Shown piece by piece: positions 1 to 10,488 of a DNA stretch of 64,000 nt. The notes under the pieces are model-generated. The model ran no database searches, was not told the origin of the DNA, and was given only the letters and a program-made list of their open reading frames with translations. This DNA is from Distichodus sexfasciatus. Lineage: Eukaryota; Chordata; Actinopteri; Characiformes; Distichodontidae. Position numbers and translations under genes: made by a program. The stretch lies in contig JAVGVS010000111.1 in assembly GCA_032718565.1 (NCBI GenBank), positions 1 to 64,000 on the forward strand, written 5' to 3'. How positions within the stretch are numbered: position 1 is the stretch's first letter; each line of letters starts with the position of its first letter.

Positions 1-296
1 CATAAGCTTAAACCTATGCAGTCTGAGCCGGAAACAGAATTGATTAGCTCATCTCTCGAGTCTTTCGAGTCGTTCGTTCTTTTGTCACGTGACCACTTAC
101 CGGCTCAGTACTACTCGAAACCCGAAGACTCGAAACAGGTGAATCAATAGTTCCAATACAGAAACTATAGGAAGTTGCGCAAATGCGCATGCGCGACTGA
201 ACGAATCGCTCCCACGAGACGACTCGTTCTTCCCAAGTCACATTAAAGATTCGTTCAAAATGAACGAATCGTTCATGAACGACCCATCACTAATAA
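1..296. repeat. MITE-like repeat end, truncated by window edge
   Basis: The segment is rich in short palindromic motifs of the GAACGAATCGTTC type and ends near 296 in a terminus that reads TAGTGATGGGTCG on the minus strand, a form I associate with non-autonomous hAT-like repeats in fish. Its other end lies outside the window, so no target duplication can be checked. It falls in an intron of ankrd52. No coding sequence is supported here. Confidence 0.45.
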
Positions 297-703
297 AGGT
301 AGAAATGTGGAAGTGCAGAAATAAATATATGTAAAAATCTGGAAAGTCAAAAATAGATAAATAAAGAAATGTGACGACACGTGAATAAATAGAAGAAAAG
401 ATGTGAAAATTCAGAAATAAATAAATCTTGAAATAGGTTCATAAACAAATGTCGCCATACATTTAGCAATGTTCCAGACCAAATTGTATTGATTTATTTC
501 TATATTTACTTATTTACTCCCACATTTATTTATTTATAATTATGTCATGTTTGGTCCTCCACAGATGATATGTTGGTTTAGTTAAAATCTAGTTAAAGTT
601 TCCAGTTAGGATGTGTTTTGCAGTTCTGCTGTACACTTCTTCTTAACGTGATCTCAACGTCTTTTCACCATTTTCGCTTTGGATTTCTCCCTCTCGTCAC
701 AAG

Positions 704-2251
704 GCCCCTACATATTGCAGCACGGAATGGTCTTGCCACCGTTGTCGAGGTGCTCTTAAGTCGAGGTGCCACCGTCCTGGCTGTAGACGAAGAAGGTTAG
801 TTTTCGATCTCGGTTTCAACAACAACAATGTTGTCATCTATTCGCATGTTAGAACCTTTATTAATTACGTTTTACACAACTTGTTTGCTGTAAACCATCA
901 TTTAAATTAGGGATGAATGAGATCATCGGAATCAAATCCGAATCGATACCGAATCGATAATTGCTTTTTTTCCCCCTTTTTTAAAAAAAAAGTCATCGGC
1001 ATCGGACAGATGCTTAGATTTGCCAGATATTTACAGCCGATATTTTTTGCACTTGTGCCAGGGAAAGTCCGAGGTGGGATTCTATACGGTCTGCGCCTTC
1101 AGTCGTAAAATGTCTGGCGTTATTTTGTGCCGAAATTCTGATCAAACCTGAGTAAACACAAAAGCAAAGTGGGGAAACTTCAGTAGGGAATCACTCAAGT
1201 CTTACCTGAAGGATTTCACTCAAGAAACAACTCACAGCACCGGCAGTGTGGGTCTGTGTGGTGACCTCACAACGAACTGCTGTTGGATAGCACTTGGGTA
1301 GCCTAATGGTACAAGCGTTCAGCCCCCCCACCCCTATATAAGGTTGCAGGTTCGATTTCGCGGACCAGTAAAGATGCCAGTAAGGTACCGTCGCCAAGCC
1401 CTGCTGCTCATGTCAGCTGCCCACTGCTCCTTCACGGATGCATCACATCCAGAGGTCACATTTCGTCGTGGTGCACTGTGTGCTGTGCTGTGTTCACAAT
1501 AACAAAAAATCGACAATGGACCGATGCTTAGATTCGCTCAAATTTTTAAGACGATATTTTTATTGTACATCAGAAAGGTCGCGCTAGTGCCAGGCAGGTC
1601 CACCGTCCGAGTCTTTCGTCCCGCACCTTCAAGTCTTAAAATGTGTGCCGTTTCCCAACAGAACTTTCGCGCTCAAGTCTGCCTGCACGCACGAGAAAGT
1701 AAACAAAATAATTGCGTTTGCCTCACTTAGCAAATGTGAGCTCGTACATGGCCTGCGTCCCGAGCCGTGTACCGCAATTGGGGACAAGATTGTCCATCCC
1801 TCTAGGGTTAGCCATCTACCAGTACCAGCCGTCTGAACCCAAAATGGCAGTTTGTAGTCCAGGGAAATCACTGACGTATTTCAAAGGGATGCATTTTCCA
1901 TTTCGCCACGTCTCAGGTTCTTCCCACCCTCTGTCGTTTTTGGTCATTTGATTTTCAAGATGTAGTTCCCAACGCTACCGTATTTCTTCTGTCACCAATC
2001 CCTCAGGTCACACCCCAGCTTTGGCCTGTGCCCCAAACAAAGACGTGGCAGACTGCCTGGCTCTCATCCTCTCTACCATGAAGCCTTTTCCTCCCAAAGA
2101 CCCCACAGTTGGTACCAGCTACAGCCTCAATCTGTTAAAGCACTGTGGCATCGCTGCCACTCACCCACCGCTGCCCAACGGCACGCTACGGCACAGCTAT
2201 ACCAAGGAACGCCATGGCACTGTACGCCTGGACAGCTGCCTCACTGAGTGA
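704..2251 (+). CDS. ankrd52: ankrd52, last two coding exons (ankyrin-repeat regulatory subunit C of protein phosphatase 6)
   Basis: The 3' end of the gene; earlier exons lie left of the window. Coding exons are 704-795 (acceptor AG at 702-703, donor GT at 796) and 2007-2251 (acceptor AG at 2005-2006, stop TGA 2249-2251), joined through a split glycine codon. The first exon encodes a canonical ankyrin repeat (PLHIAARNG, then VEVLLSRGA). The second starts GHTPALACAPNKDVADCLAL and ends with the tail GIAATHPPLPNG...LDSCLTE, which separates ANKRD52 from ANKRD28 and ANKRD44. In mammals the protein is a scaffold subunit of PP6 phosphatase that binds targets through its ankyrin stack; that role is known of the family, not seen here. 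The 1.2-kb intron between the exons is filled with repeats. Identity is judged from remembered family sequence. Confidence 0.93.
905..1960. repeat. Degenerate interspersed repeat in the last ankrd52 intron
   Basis: Two diverged halves (about 1010-1110 and 1520-1640) share the order GATGCTTAGATT, then CGATATTTTT, then GTGCCAGG, then a CCGAG motif. The block begins with AGGGATGAATGAGATCATCGG, resembling the hAT-like TIR of elements elsewhere in the window. A tRNA-like SINE head sits between the halves. Boundaries are approximate. Confidence 0.4.
1294..1372 (+). repeat. tRNA-derived SINE head fragment
   Basis: An A-box-like start (GGGTAGCCTAATGG) is followed about 45 bases later by a B-box-like GGTTCGATTTC, the arrangement of a tRNA-derived pol III promoter. 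A cytosine run lies between the boxes and no cloverleaf can be closed, so this is a SINE relic rather than a functional tRNA gene. Confidence 0.5.
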
Positions 2252-2624
2252 GACACACACACACACACACACACACACTCAAGCAAACTACCACGATGTG
2301 CTGACTCCCTTCCCCATACTCTTCACCCTAGTTACCCTTTCTTCAATAATATCTACATAACTGCTGTATAACCAACACACACTATATAAGGGCAGGAATG
2401 TGTGTATGTTTGTGTGTGTGTGTGTGTGTGTGTGCGCACGCATGCTTGTGTTACAGATTTACACTAATTATGTAGTCAGTTTTCTTGTATATGCAGTTAC
2501 TTCTCCCCCGTTCACATCTAATGCTGTTCACAGCCTGCTGATGACAAAATAACCTAATTTAATTTTCCCAAGTCAAATTTCATCTTTTTTTTTTTTTTAA
2601 TTATTTGGAGCGTACGTGAGACTA
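2252..2624 (+). other. ankrd52 3' UTR start with AC and TG microsatellites
   Basis: Immediately after the ankrd52 stop come an (AC)n run at about 2253-2277 and a (TG)n run at about 2411-2434. No AATAAA signal is seen before the MITE at 2625, so the true transcript end is not placed. Confidence 0.6.
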
Positions 2625-2964
2625 AGGCCTCGTTCACACGGACGTCTGAACCAGGCGTTTTTTTGGCGTTCGTGGCGCCAGGTGAGCGCCGACTGAACGC
2701 CGACCGTTTTTTCTGCTCATTGGAGCAAATCAAAGCGTCCACGCGGGCGTTCAGCACCGGCGTTCGGCCGGCTGCGCATTCGGGTGGCGTCAAACCAACG
2801 CCGCACGCAACGGTTTCTTGGCGTCAAAATCCCGACGAACGCGAGGAAAACGCCGCTATTGTGAACGCCAGTGAAACGCCAATCGAGCGCAGCTGCAAAA
2901 CGCAGCAAAAACGCGTATGGCGTTCAGAGGGCGATCGTTTCGAACGTCCGTGTGGACGAGGCCT
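2625..2964. mobile_element. GC-rich MITE, family A copy 1
   Basis: The ends are an imperfect inverted repeat: the left begins AGGCCTCGTTCACACGGACG and the right is the near reverse complement ending CGTCCGTGTGGACGAGGCCT. A TA dinucleotide flanks both ends (2623-2624 and 2965-2966), consistent with a 2-bp target duplication. The 340-bp body is unusually GC-rich and packed with GGCGTT/AACGCC words. An open frame across it (2663-2992) follows that composition and has no protein features. No transposase is present. A related copy lies at 6832-8203. Confidence 0.75.
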
Positions 2965-2966
2965 TA

Positions 2967-3504
2967 TGGCTCTGTTAATAGAGTCAGGGTAAAACTGAAT
3001 TGGTTTAGTTGCATTTCAGTTTTTTATTAAGTTACAGCCGGCGCTGTCAGTCCATGCTGCTGCTGCTGCTGGTGAACTCTGTGCTCATTTTCCACTTTAT
3101 CTTCTTTGTTGAAAATTCTTAACATTTTTTCCTAACAAAAATCCTTTATTTTTGTGAAATGAGAAAATATCAAAGCACACATACTAAATTGATGTTTATT
3201 AACTAACTTAACATTGGGACATTTTCTTTTTTAGTTTGAGGAGATTGTGTGTAATTTTGTCTTTTTGTCATTTTTGGCTTTACATCCTGCTTCAAAGAGT
3301 TTTTTTTTTTTAAAGTAATTACTAGTAGCCTAATTGTGGTTGCGAGTATTTAGCTACAACGCTTATACTTTACCCATGGACAGGATGTGTCACGGGATAA
3401 AATCTTTGCACAACTTTTAGCTTAGCTGAGGCAAAACATTTTTCTGTAAAACTGTACTGTAGAGATCAACAGAAAAATAGTTCGTTCTAAAATCGGTTCC
3501 AATT
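2967..3504. other. Gene-free stretch
   Basis: AT-rich sequence with a short CTG run near 3057-3071. No exon, RNA gene or bounded repeat was recognised. Confidence 0.6.
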
Positions 3505-3905
3505 GATCAGTTCCATCGCCGTTTTCCCGTTTGGCCTAAGTTTTTGCGGCGCGGTACGTTACGTCACACTTTCTGCGACTTGACTTTCGAGGAATCCTGA
3601 CGCATAAATGAATTTTCGAGCGCTGTAAACACACACGCTGCGTTTGTTAGCGTGCACGACTCTCACAGGGAAGTCCAACATTCACTAAAACGTTCCAGTT
3701 CAGTTTAATCTTCCCATTTTTTACAGACAAAACTTATAGTTTCGCTGATAAATAACAAAAACAACCAGCGTTCTACTCACAGTACGGCCGTTTACTTGAT
3801 ATATATTTATTTACTCCCAACGCGTCCACAGCACTAATGTGCCGCAGCTCTGGTATGGAACGCCCTCGTGACAAAAATGTACTTCTCTCCCAGAAATGAG
3901 TCAGA
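3505..3905. repeat. Internal module of the hAT-like family B, copy 1
   Basis: The order of words here (CCGTTTGGCCTAAG, ACGTTACGTCACAC, CACGACTCTCACAGGGAAGT, GCTGATAAATAAC, TCTGGTATGGAACGCCCTC) recurs almost unchanged at about 5500-5840 and, more diverged, inside the bounded element at 48247-49349. This places it as internal sequence of a dispersed element. No TIR is visible at its own edges. Confidence 0.6.
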
Positions 3906-5084
3906 AATGAGTTATAGACGAAAATGAGTCCAAATGCTAAAAAAAATTGGCAAAACTTCAGTATTTCTTCATTTTCCATTAATCTGATTTTTTTTTTTAC
4001 ATTCTATGACGTTATTGAGTAAAAAATTAATGAAGAAAAAATGCATTATTTATCAAATAATTTTATTCTTTATCCAGATGGGTTCCATCTTCATCGTACT
4101 AAGTCATAGAATGTCTCTGCAGAATAAAAACTCTGAATACGAATATTTTCATGTTCACAGTCTTGTGCAGACATCATTTTGGGGAAAAATTCATTGGTTG
4201 CTTTTTGGCAGCTACCATTTTGCAACACCATTTTTTGTAAAAAGTAGAAAACATAATCATAAACAACTGTCATGTCTGTTGGTGCCCAATTACAGCTTTT
4301 GGCAAAAGTCATACAGCAGATCTCGAAAGCAGCTGATGAGAGAAGGATATTTTTGAGAAAGCACATGCCGCATTCCGAGATGTCTTACATCCAAGAATAG
4401 ACTGAGAAAGGACACGAGCAGCATGTAGAGGTCAAAGCAACACAGCGTCCACACCCCTACAAGCTGGATATCAAGCCGCGGCATCTCGCCATTCCATTCT
4501 GGAGCTGGTACATGACTGAGTTTAAAGCGTTTTTTGTTTTTTTTCCCCACACCAAATGCCTATTGAAGATGCTTTGGGGCGGCAACTGGGGCTAACGTCT
4601 CCGATCAAGGATTACTCAGGCATAAATGCTGAGCAATCCATCGTTTTTACCAAACCGTGTACAACCCAAGCCAAAAAACCTCCACCTTTCATGTGTAAAC
4701 CGTCAACGCAAAAGCCTCATCGGTATTGATACGAACAGTTTAAGCGCTGATGAATGTGTATTATTCAGAGCAGCCGAGAAGGTCGGGCTAGAAGCGTTAT
4801 TAAATGAGTTCCCATTCCATGGGTAAAGGTGCGTCTCATATTTTTACCTAGTCTGAACTAAGTATATCCCAAATTTTATCCAAATAGTTTGCACTCATTG
4901 GTCAGAGTTTGAGCAACAGCAAACCGTGTTCTTCTGCCGAGTTCGTTTCAGTAGATTGCTTGGGAAGCGTCCTCCGAATCAGTGGGACACCCAGGACTTT
5001 TGACTGATGCTATAAGGCTTTTTGGAGAGTGAAGATAAATTTAGTGGCCAATCTGTTATTGTACTGGTATTTTTATTTGTTAAA
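3906..5084. other. Gene-free stretch, no recognised content
   Basis: Several short open frames occur on both strands (for example 4006-4356), but none shows a family signature, splice context or codon pattern that I recognise. It may be an old repeat. Confidence 0.5.
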
Positions 5085-6025
5085 TAGGAATGCACGATAA
5101 GAGAATTATTGGCCGAGATTTTCATGCTTACATCTGCCAATACCGATGCTGATAAATGAGGAAGTCAGAGGCGAGCGCAGAGTTGTGTGCGTAAAGACAA
5201 GATATTTGTCGCCAAACTACCACTGCGCGCTCAGAATTCCAGCCCAAAAATAGCGCCGTACGGACCTGTGTCCACCAAAACGCCTTTTCTTGCTCTGAGA
5301 GTGGTCAAAATCTCGCTTCCAGAGTGCTTTCTCTGCGCTTCTCTCAGTGCTTGTTGTTGCTAAGTGACGAAAAGCGCCATCGGCCACTTCCGCGTCCGTT
5401 CCTGTTTCGTGAAAACACTGTAACGTGTTCCTTTGAGATCGGTAGTTTAGCCGGGTTGAAGACCTCCGACGTTCTTAACGATTCTCAACACAGCGTTTTC
5501 CGGTTTGCCCTAAGTTTTGCGCCGCGGTACATTACGTCACACGCATTCTGCGACCTGAGCTTCAACCGTGAGGAATCATGCCGCATAAATGGATTTTTGA
5601 GCGCTGCGTTTGTTAGCACGCACGACTCTCACAGGGAAGTCCAACATTCACTAAAACGTTCCAGTTCAGTTAAATCTTCCCATTTATTACAGACAAAACG
5701 TATATTTTAGCTGATAAATAACCAAAACAGCCAGCGTTCCACTCACAGTACGGCCGCTTACTTGACAGTTATTTATTCCCAGCGCGCGGCTCTGGTATGG
5801 AACGCCCTCATGTCAAAAATGTACTTCTCTCCCAGAAGCAGGGGGTTTTTTTGCTCTGAGAGCGGTCAAAATCTCGCTTCCAGAGTGCCTTCTCCCATCA
5901 CTTGTTGTTGCTAAGTTACGAAAAGCGCCATCGGGCACGTCCACGTTCGTTCCTGTTTCATGTAAACACTGTAAACGTGTTCCTTTGACATCGGTAGTTT
6001 AGCCGAGTCGAAGACCCACATTTCT
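5085..6025. repeat. Composite hAT-like family B copy with an internal direct repeat
   Basis: The left end TAGGAATGCACGATAAGAG matches the TIR type TAGGGACGCACGAT of the bounded element at 10035-10480, and the following bases match that element's subterminal region. The middle (about 5500-5840) matches 3505-3905. A block of about 170 bp containing GGTCAAAATCTCGCTTCCAG, AAAAGCGCCATCGG and ATCGGTAGTTTAGCCG occurs twice, at about 5300-5470 and 5860-6020. No matching right TIR is seen, so the element is rearranged. Confidence 0.55.
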
Positions 6026-6831
6026 GACAGTCTGACAATCAGTATTTTAAGGGCTTTAATTTAAAAAAGTATTGAGGCTTCAAGTATTTATGAGTTCCAT
6101 TTTTTAGCATGTGTGCTTTGATCTTTCGCCTCGTTTTTAAAATTGAAGGAGATGGAGAAAGGCAACGTGCCGTTCCCATAACATTCAGTTGTCATTTACA
6201 AAGGGCTTTTTAAATCTCTATCCCCCGCCTCGTTTATTTTTTTTTTCTCTTTATTTCAAGATTGGTTTCTCGATAGAGAAACGGTTCCCCCGCTTCTATA
6301 ACTTGGACATCATACCTCAGCGAAACATGTTATTTTAGGGGAAAGAAACTCAAGCTTCGGTACTGACCGGGACCTTTGTCTTTTGACAGGATTTCCACTA
6401 CGTGCATACAGTAGCTTTGTATAATAGTTCATAAGCATCGTTTCATATTTTAGATTTGCTGGAAGCATTTTATGAGAAAGCCTAAAGTTTATTGCACCAT
6501 TTGTGGCCAGTACTGGTTCTTCACAACATGGAGAATTTTGAAGCGGAGAGTGGGGGGAAGGGAACGCAGCCTATGCTTTATGTTTAAACGGCAAACGCCT
6601 AACCGTATTCCTCGTTTTTGTGCTGAATTTGACTGTATTAAGCTACCTGGACTACTACTTGCGGCATTTCGTTTTTTTAGCTTTTTTTCCTATGATGTCA
6701 GATTAAAGTTGTAACTTATTTTGAATAAGCCATTCAATAACATTATCTTTAAAAACTGGGAGAAGGAATGTTTAGGTGGAAACGGATTCATCTGAAAACA
6801 GATTTCCAAAGTCGTTTTTTTTTTTTTCTTC
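6026..6831. other. Gene-free stretch
   Basis: T-rich runs and short open frames only. The frame at 6472-6714 has a CTICGQYWFF start but lacks any further zinc-finger spacing and is not recognised. Confidence 0.5.
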
Positions 6832-8203
6832 AGGCCCCGTCCACACAGACGTCTGAATCACGCCGTCAAATAAAAGCTGCGCGCAACACAGGCGTTTCTC
6901 GGCGTCGGTTTCTGCCAAAATGATTGCGATTACATGGCGTTCGGTTGACGTTCTGGAGGACCCTTCTGATGTCCCATGATTCGGTTAAAGTAGTTTAATA
7001 TTCCTGTAAGGCACTACAACCAAGTGTAAAACTGACTGTTCAGTACAGAGACTGTCCTTCTCGTGCTTGTTGATAAGATTTGTTCATTTTTGATACTCAT
7101 AGCTTTATATGCATGTACAAGTTATTTTTAATTGTTAAAAAAATATGCAAGATATACTCCCATTCCATGTGACGCAGAGACTAATTTCCTTCACGTACCA
7201 CAGGACTTTTTTTTTTTAAAACATGGCACAATACCACTTTTTTTTTAACGTCCGATACCGATATTTGGGTAAATTTGGGTATCTGCTGATACATTACAAA
7301 TCCGATACAGTCTTTTTTTAAAAAACAGAAAATACTGGTTTAAAAATGTCTGAATACGTGACAGATTTTTCTCTTATGCTTAAGGAAATACTTGACTTAA
7401 ATACTATTTTCTTAACTAAAACCATGTAATAATTACCCATATGTAGATGCTAAATTATGTTATTAAAATAACATCTTTAAACTATTAGTTTAAACACAGT
7501 GCTGCAATTTTGTGACGGTCCCTAAGCACCACACTACACTACAATCCGCACTATCATTTCCTCAACACCACCAGCTCTCACTCTCACACAGAATTAGGGA
7601 GCGTCACAAAATGACAGACTTGTGTTTAAACGAATCATTTTTGAGACGTTATTTTAATAATAAATCGTTTCGCGTGTCGAAGATGTTGTTAGGGAAATTC
7701 AGCCGTATAGTCACACCATTTGCTTTTGGGCTTGTAGCGTGTTGCGTTGCTTGTTCTGCTCCGAACGTCGAAGAATAACCCGGCTTTACCGCCGTGCCGC
7801 TTCCCATGCATAACCGATTTACAGATCGGCTCCCCCCATCAACCCAATGCCACCGATACCCGATCCAGCTATTTGAGTCGTTATCGGACCGATGTTGATT
7901 GACGATTCAAGTGGGTGCCATCTTTAGTTTCTTTATTTCCTGGTTTATATTCGTATATTTAAGAAGAAATAAAAATTTTAAAAAGTCCTGTGGCCCACAC
8001 GTAAACACTTTGGACAGCCTGATTACCGCCCCCACAGGTAAAAACGCGAAACTACAAATTGTTGCTGCAGGTTGGTGTTAAACAGCGTCAAACGAACGCC
8101 GATGTAGCGCCTCACTGAAGTCAATCAAACGCATCTAAAACACGTAGGGCGCTCAGAGCGCGTTCATTTATCCAAGATTCGAACGCCTGTGCGGACGTGG
8201 CCT
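6832..8203. mobile_element. GC-rich MITE family A copy 2, split by an inserted repeat
   Basis: The left end AGGCCCCGTCCACACAGACG and the right end GTGCGGACGTGGCCT form imperfect TIRs like those of the element at 2625-2964. Both flanks carry the same GCGTT/AACGCC words (6860-6920 and 8080-8190). The interior, about 7229-7895, is a different element in inverted orientation, which explains the length of about 1.4 kb compared with 340 bp for copy 1. Confidence 0.65.
7229..7895 (-). mobile_element. hAT-like family B element, inverted copy nested in a MITE
   Basis: The left portion (ATACCACTTTTT, CGTCCGATACCG, GATATCTGCTGATAC-like words, AAATCCGATACAGTC) is the reverse complement of the right end of the element at 48247-49349. 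The right portion (ATGCATAACCGATTTACAG, GATCGGCTCC, TATCGGACCGATG) is the reverse complement of that element's left end. The interior is shorter than in the 48-kb copy. Boundaries are approximate. Confidence 0.6.
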
Positions 8204-8208
8204 TAGAG

Positions 8209-8393
8209 CAGCGTTTCCCAATCCCAGTCTTCGCGGAACAGCGCTCCGCACAGATTCGAGTTTCCCGACCCGCAGCACGGCTGATGCTACTGATTAGCTA
8301 ATGAGCAACGTTGGATCGGCGTGCGGAGGTGCAGGAAATACCGAATCTGTGCCGAGTGGTGTCCCTGATGAGGACTGGGATTGGGAAACGCTG
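8209..8393. mobile_element. hAT MITE with perfect 8-bp target duplication
   Basis: The element is 185 bp long. Its left end CAGCGTTTCCCAATCCCAGTC and right end GACTGGGATTGGGAAACGCTG form 21-bp perfect inverted repeats of the hAT form. The flanking 8-bp direct repeat CCTTAGAG is at 8201-8208 and 8394-8401. The duplication includes the last bases of the neighbouring family A MITE, so this insertion is the younger event. No coding capacity. Confidence 0.92.
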
Positions 8394-8426
8394 CCTTAGA
8401 GTACATTGGTTTGGACCTAACTACAG

Positions 8427-8850
8427 TTAGGGTGTTTTCACATGTAGTCCTCTTTAAAGGAACCGAACTGGGTCCTCTAGAAGTGGTCCAAAAAGTGGAC
8501 CAACGGAAAGGGAACTCGGTTCTTTTTATGTTCACACTGTGAGTTCGTTTGAAAGGGGACTCGGTTCTCTTTCTGGTCTACTTCAGCTCAGATGGGGCCT
8601 CAGTCCTTTCTTCTGTTCATACTTCATTCTTATGGAGCTCGCAGACCTTTACTGATTTGCATTCTGGGTAGTTTTCAATTCGAACAAAAACTGTCGAAGC
8701 GATCCAGGAGCGCTTTGTGTTCATAAGGCGCGGGTTAAACCAACCGCGCCGCGGACTTGAAACAAACCGGACTGAGACCAACTCCCGATGGGGTCTCAGT
8801 TCGGTTCGTTTCAGAGGGGTCTGCTGAGTTCGTTTGGCGTGTTCACATAT
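8427..8850. repeat. Probable MITE with GGAACCGAACT motifs
   Basis: It begins AGGGTGTTTTCACATGTAGT and carries repeated AAGGAACCGAAC / CTCGGTTC words in both orientations, ending around a GTGTTCACATAT motif. This composition is typical of a non-autonomous DNA element, but no clean TIR pair or target duplication could be fixed. Confidence 0.4.
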
Positions 8851-9299
8851 CCGTAAAAGAAAAAATGCTGACTAATCGATCTGAGTTTGCTTTCAGGGCT
8901 GAAACGGACCACCTTTAGTTTCAGTTTGGTTCCTTTAGATATGAGAATCAAGGTTTGTGACATTGCCCAAGAAGTGTGACCATTTGTATGTAGACAGCGA
9001 TTGTCCTTCCTGAGATGCAAGCATGCGCTGCCGAAAAAACCGGGGGGGGGAAGAAAATTGCAGGATTTTCGAGAGACCTGTAATATCCGAGCTCATTGCA
9101 GCAGGTGGGCTACGACGGTTGTGTGTGTGTTTGTTCTTTCTTTTTAATACGACAACGTTTCTTCTCTGCTGACCCAAAGCACTTATTTATTAATACGCAC
9201 TTTTCTATCTTTACTATATCAATAAGTACGTGTGTATGTGTGCATCGGTTGCTTTTGTAGTTGGAATTTGGTTTTGGGGTTGCAGTGAGAGAGCACGGA

Positions 9300-9336
<37 letters not shown>

Positions 9337-10026
9337 AGAATAACAGTAAGAGGGAATGAATCTCTCTAGGGATCAGGAATGGGTAGCAGCGATGTCTGTA
9401 GCACAATATACATTTTCAACAGAAAACCGCATTTGCACTGCCTTTAACGAGTTGCCAAAATGAACAAAGATTTCCAAACGATTGATCTGAAGACACTGTA
9501 GACAAGTAGGTAGATGCTCGGGCTCGGACGTCCCTGAGCCATATCCAAACAGGAATTTGAGAATAAAAGTGAATGTAAGTTAGAAAAAATCAAATCAAGT
9601 GGCTGAAATTGCACTGAAGTGTGTGTGTGTGAGGGGTCTCCAGCTACAACCATCACCGACAAAATAAGGGATTAGGCCACGCCTGACTGACTTTCTTTTC
9701 TAGATTTAAATCATTGCCGAGTGTTAACCGGACGCTTTTTTAAACAAATTTTGGAAGGGCAGATGCCTTTATAGACGACTTTGAAATTTTATTTTTAAAC
9801 TCCAAACCGGGCTCACATAGTCGTCACATATCAGAAACGGCAAACCTTAAAAACACCTCATGCATTACACAGACTTGTAAGTGCCGTTCGGGAACGATCT
9901 CTTGTTCCGTCCCTCGTACGTACAGTACGTGTACTCGCCGCAGCATTGCGGCGCGTGAAAATCTTTCTTTTTTTTCTTTTTAACGCAACGCACATGCATG
10001 AAACGCGACTTTTAAAACGCTGGAGT
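8851..10026. other. Gene-free stretch with a TG microsatellite
   Basis: A (TG)n run spans about 9303-9333. Apparent minus-strand frames across it read threonine-histidine repeats from the microsatellite and are not genes. Nothing else recognised. Confidence 0.55.
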
Positions 10027-10034
10027 GGTTTAAA

Positions 10035-10480
10035 TAGGGACGCACGATGAGGGAGTTATTGGCCGACGCCGAGGTCCGATGTTTTTCATGCACGCGTCTG
10101 CCGATAAGTGAGGAAGGCAGAGTTCCACCGCGTGCTCCGAATTCGGGCACAAAAACGGCGCCGCGACTCTGACGTTTCTCGCACGACGCCAAGTCAAGCG
10201 AGCTAAGAAAGCAGGGTGGAGCGAGGACGAAGCATTTTGAGCGTAGTGCACAACATTTGAAGAAAAAGTCATACGTGGTGGACCAAGTCAAATTAGGGCA
10301 CGTGTGATACTCCATGTGCACTGCCTAGTGCGTCGAAAGCCGTTAAGCTACAAGCCCGGCTACTTCCCGAGATGCGCACTACCGCACAGAAAACATCGGC
10401 TGGAAAGATTTGGAAAATCTAAGTATCGATCCGAAAACCGGAAGATTCCAGTATGATTCCGATATTATCGTGCAGCCCTA
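10035..10480. mobile_element. hAT-like family B MITE
   Basis: The left TIR is TAGGGACGCACGATGAG and the right end is ATCGTGCAGCCCTA, a near-perfect inverted pair. Flanks are GGTTTAAA (10027-10034) and GTTTTAAA (10481-10488), an 8-bp target duplication with one mismatch. Length is 446 bp. The subterminal words (GTTATTGGCCGA, TCTGCCGATAAGTGAGGAAG) recur at 5100-5170. No coding capacity. Confidence 0.85.
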
Positions 10481-10488
10481 GTTTTAAA

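Noticed and set aside
1294..1372. A tRNA gene
   Set aside because: A and B boxes are visible, but the cloverleaf cannot be closed and a cytosine run interrupts it; a SINE head is the better call.
2663..2992. 109-residue open frame as a possible gene
   Set aside because: It lies almost wholly inside the GC-rich MITE; the frame is open because of GC-rich repeated words, and no domain is recognisable.
4006..4366. Overlapping frames on both strands as a gene
   Set aside because: No family signature, splice context or start context was seen; the region is probably old repeat DNA.
9110..9406. Threonine-histidine repeat protein on the minus strand
   Set aside because: It is a translation of a TG microsatellite.
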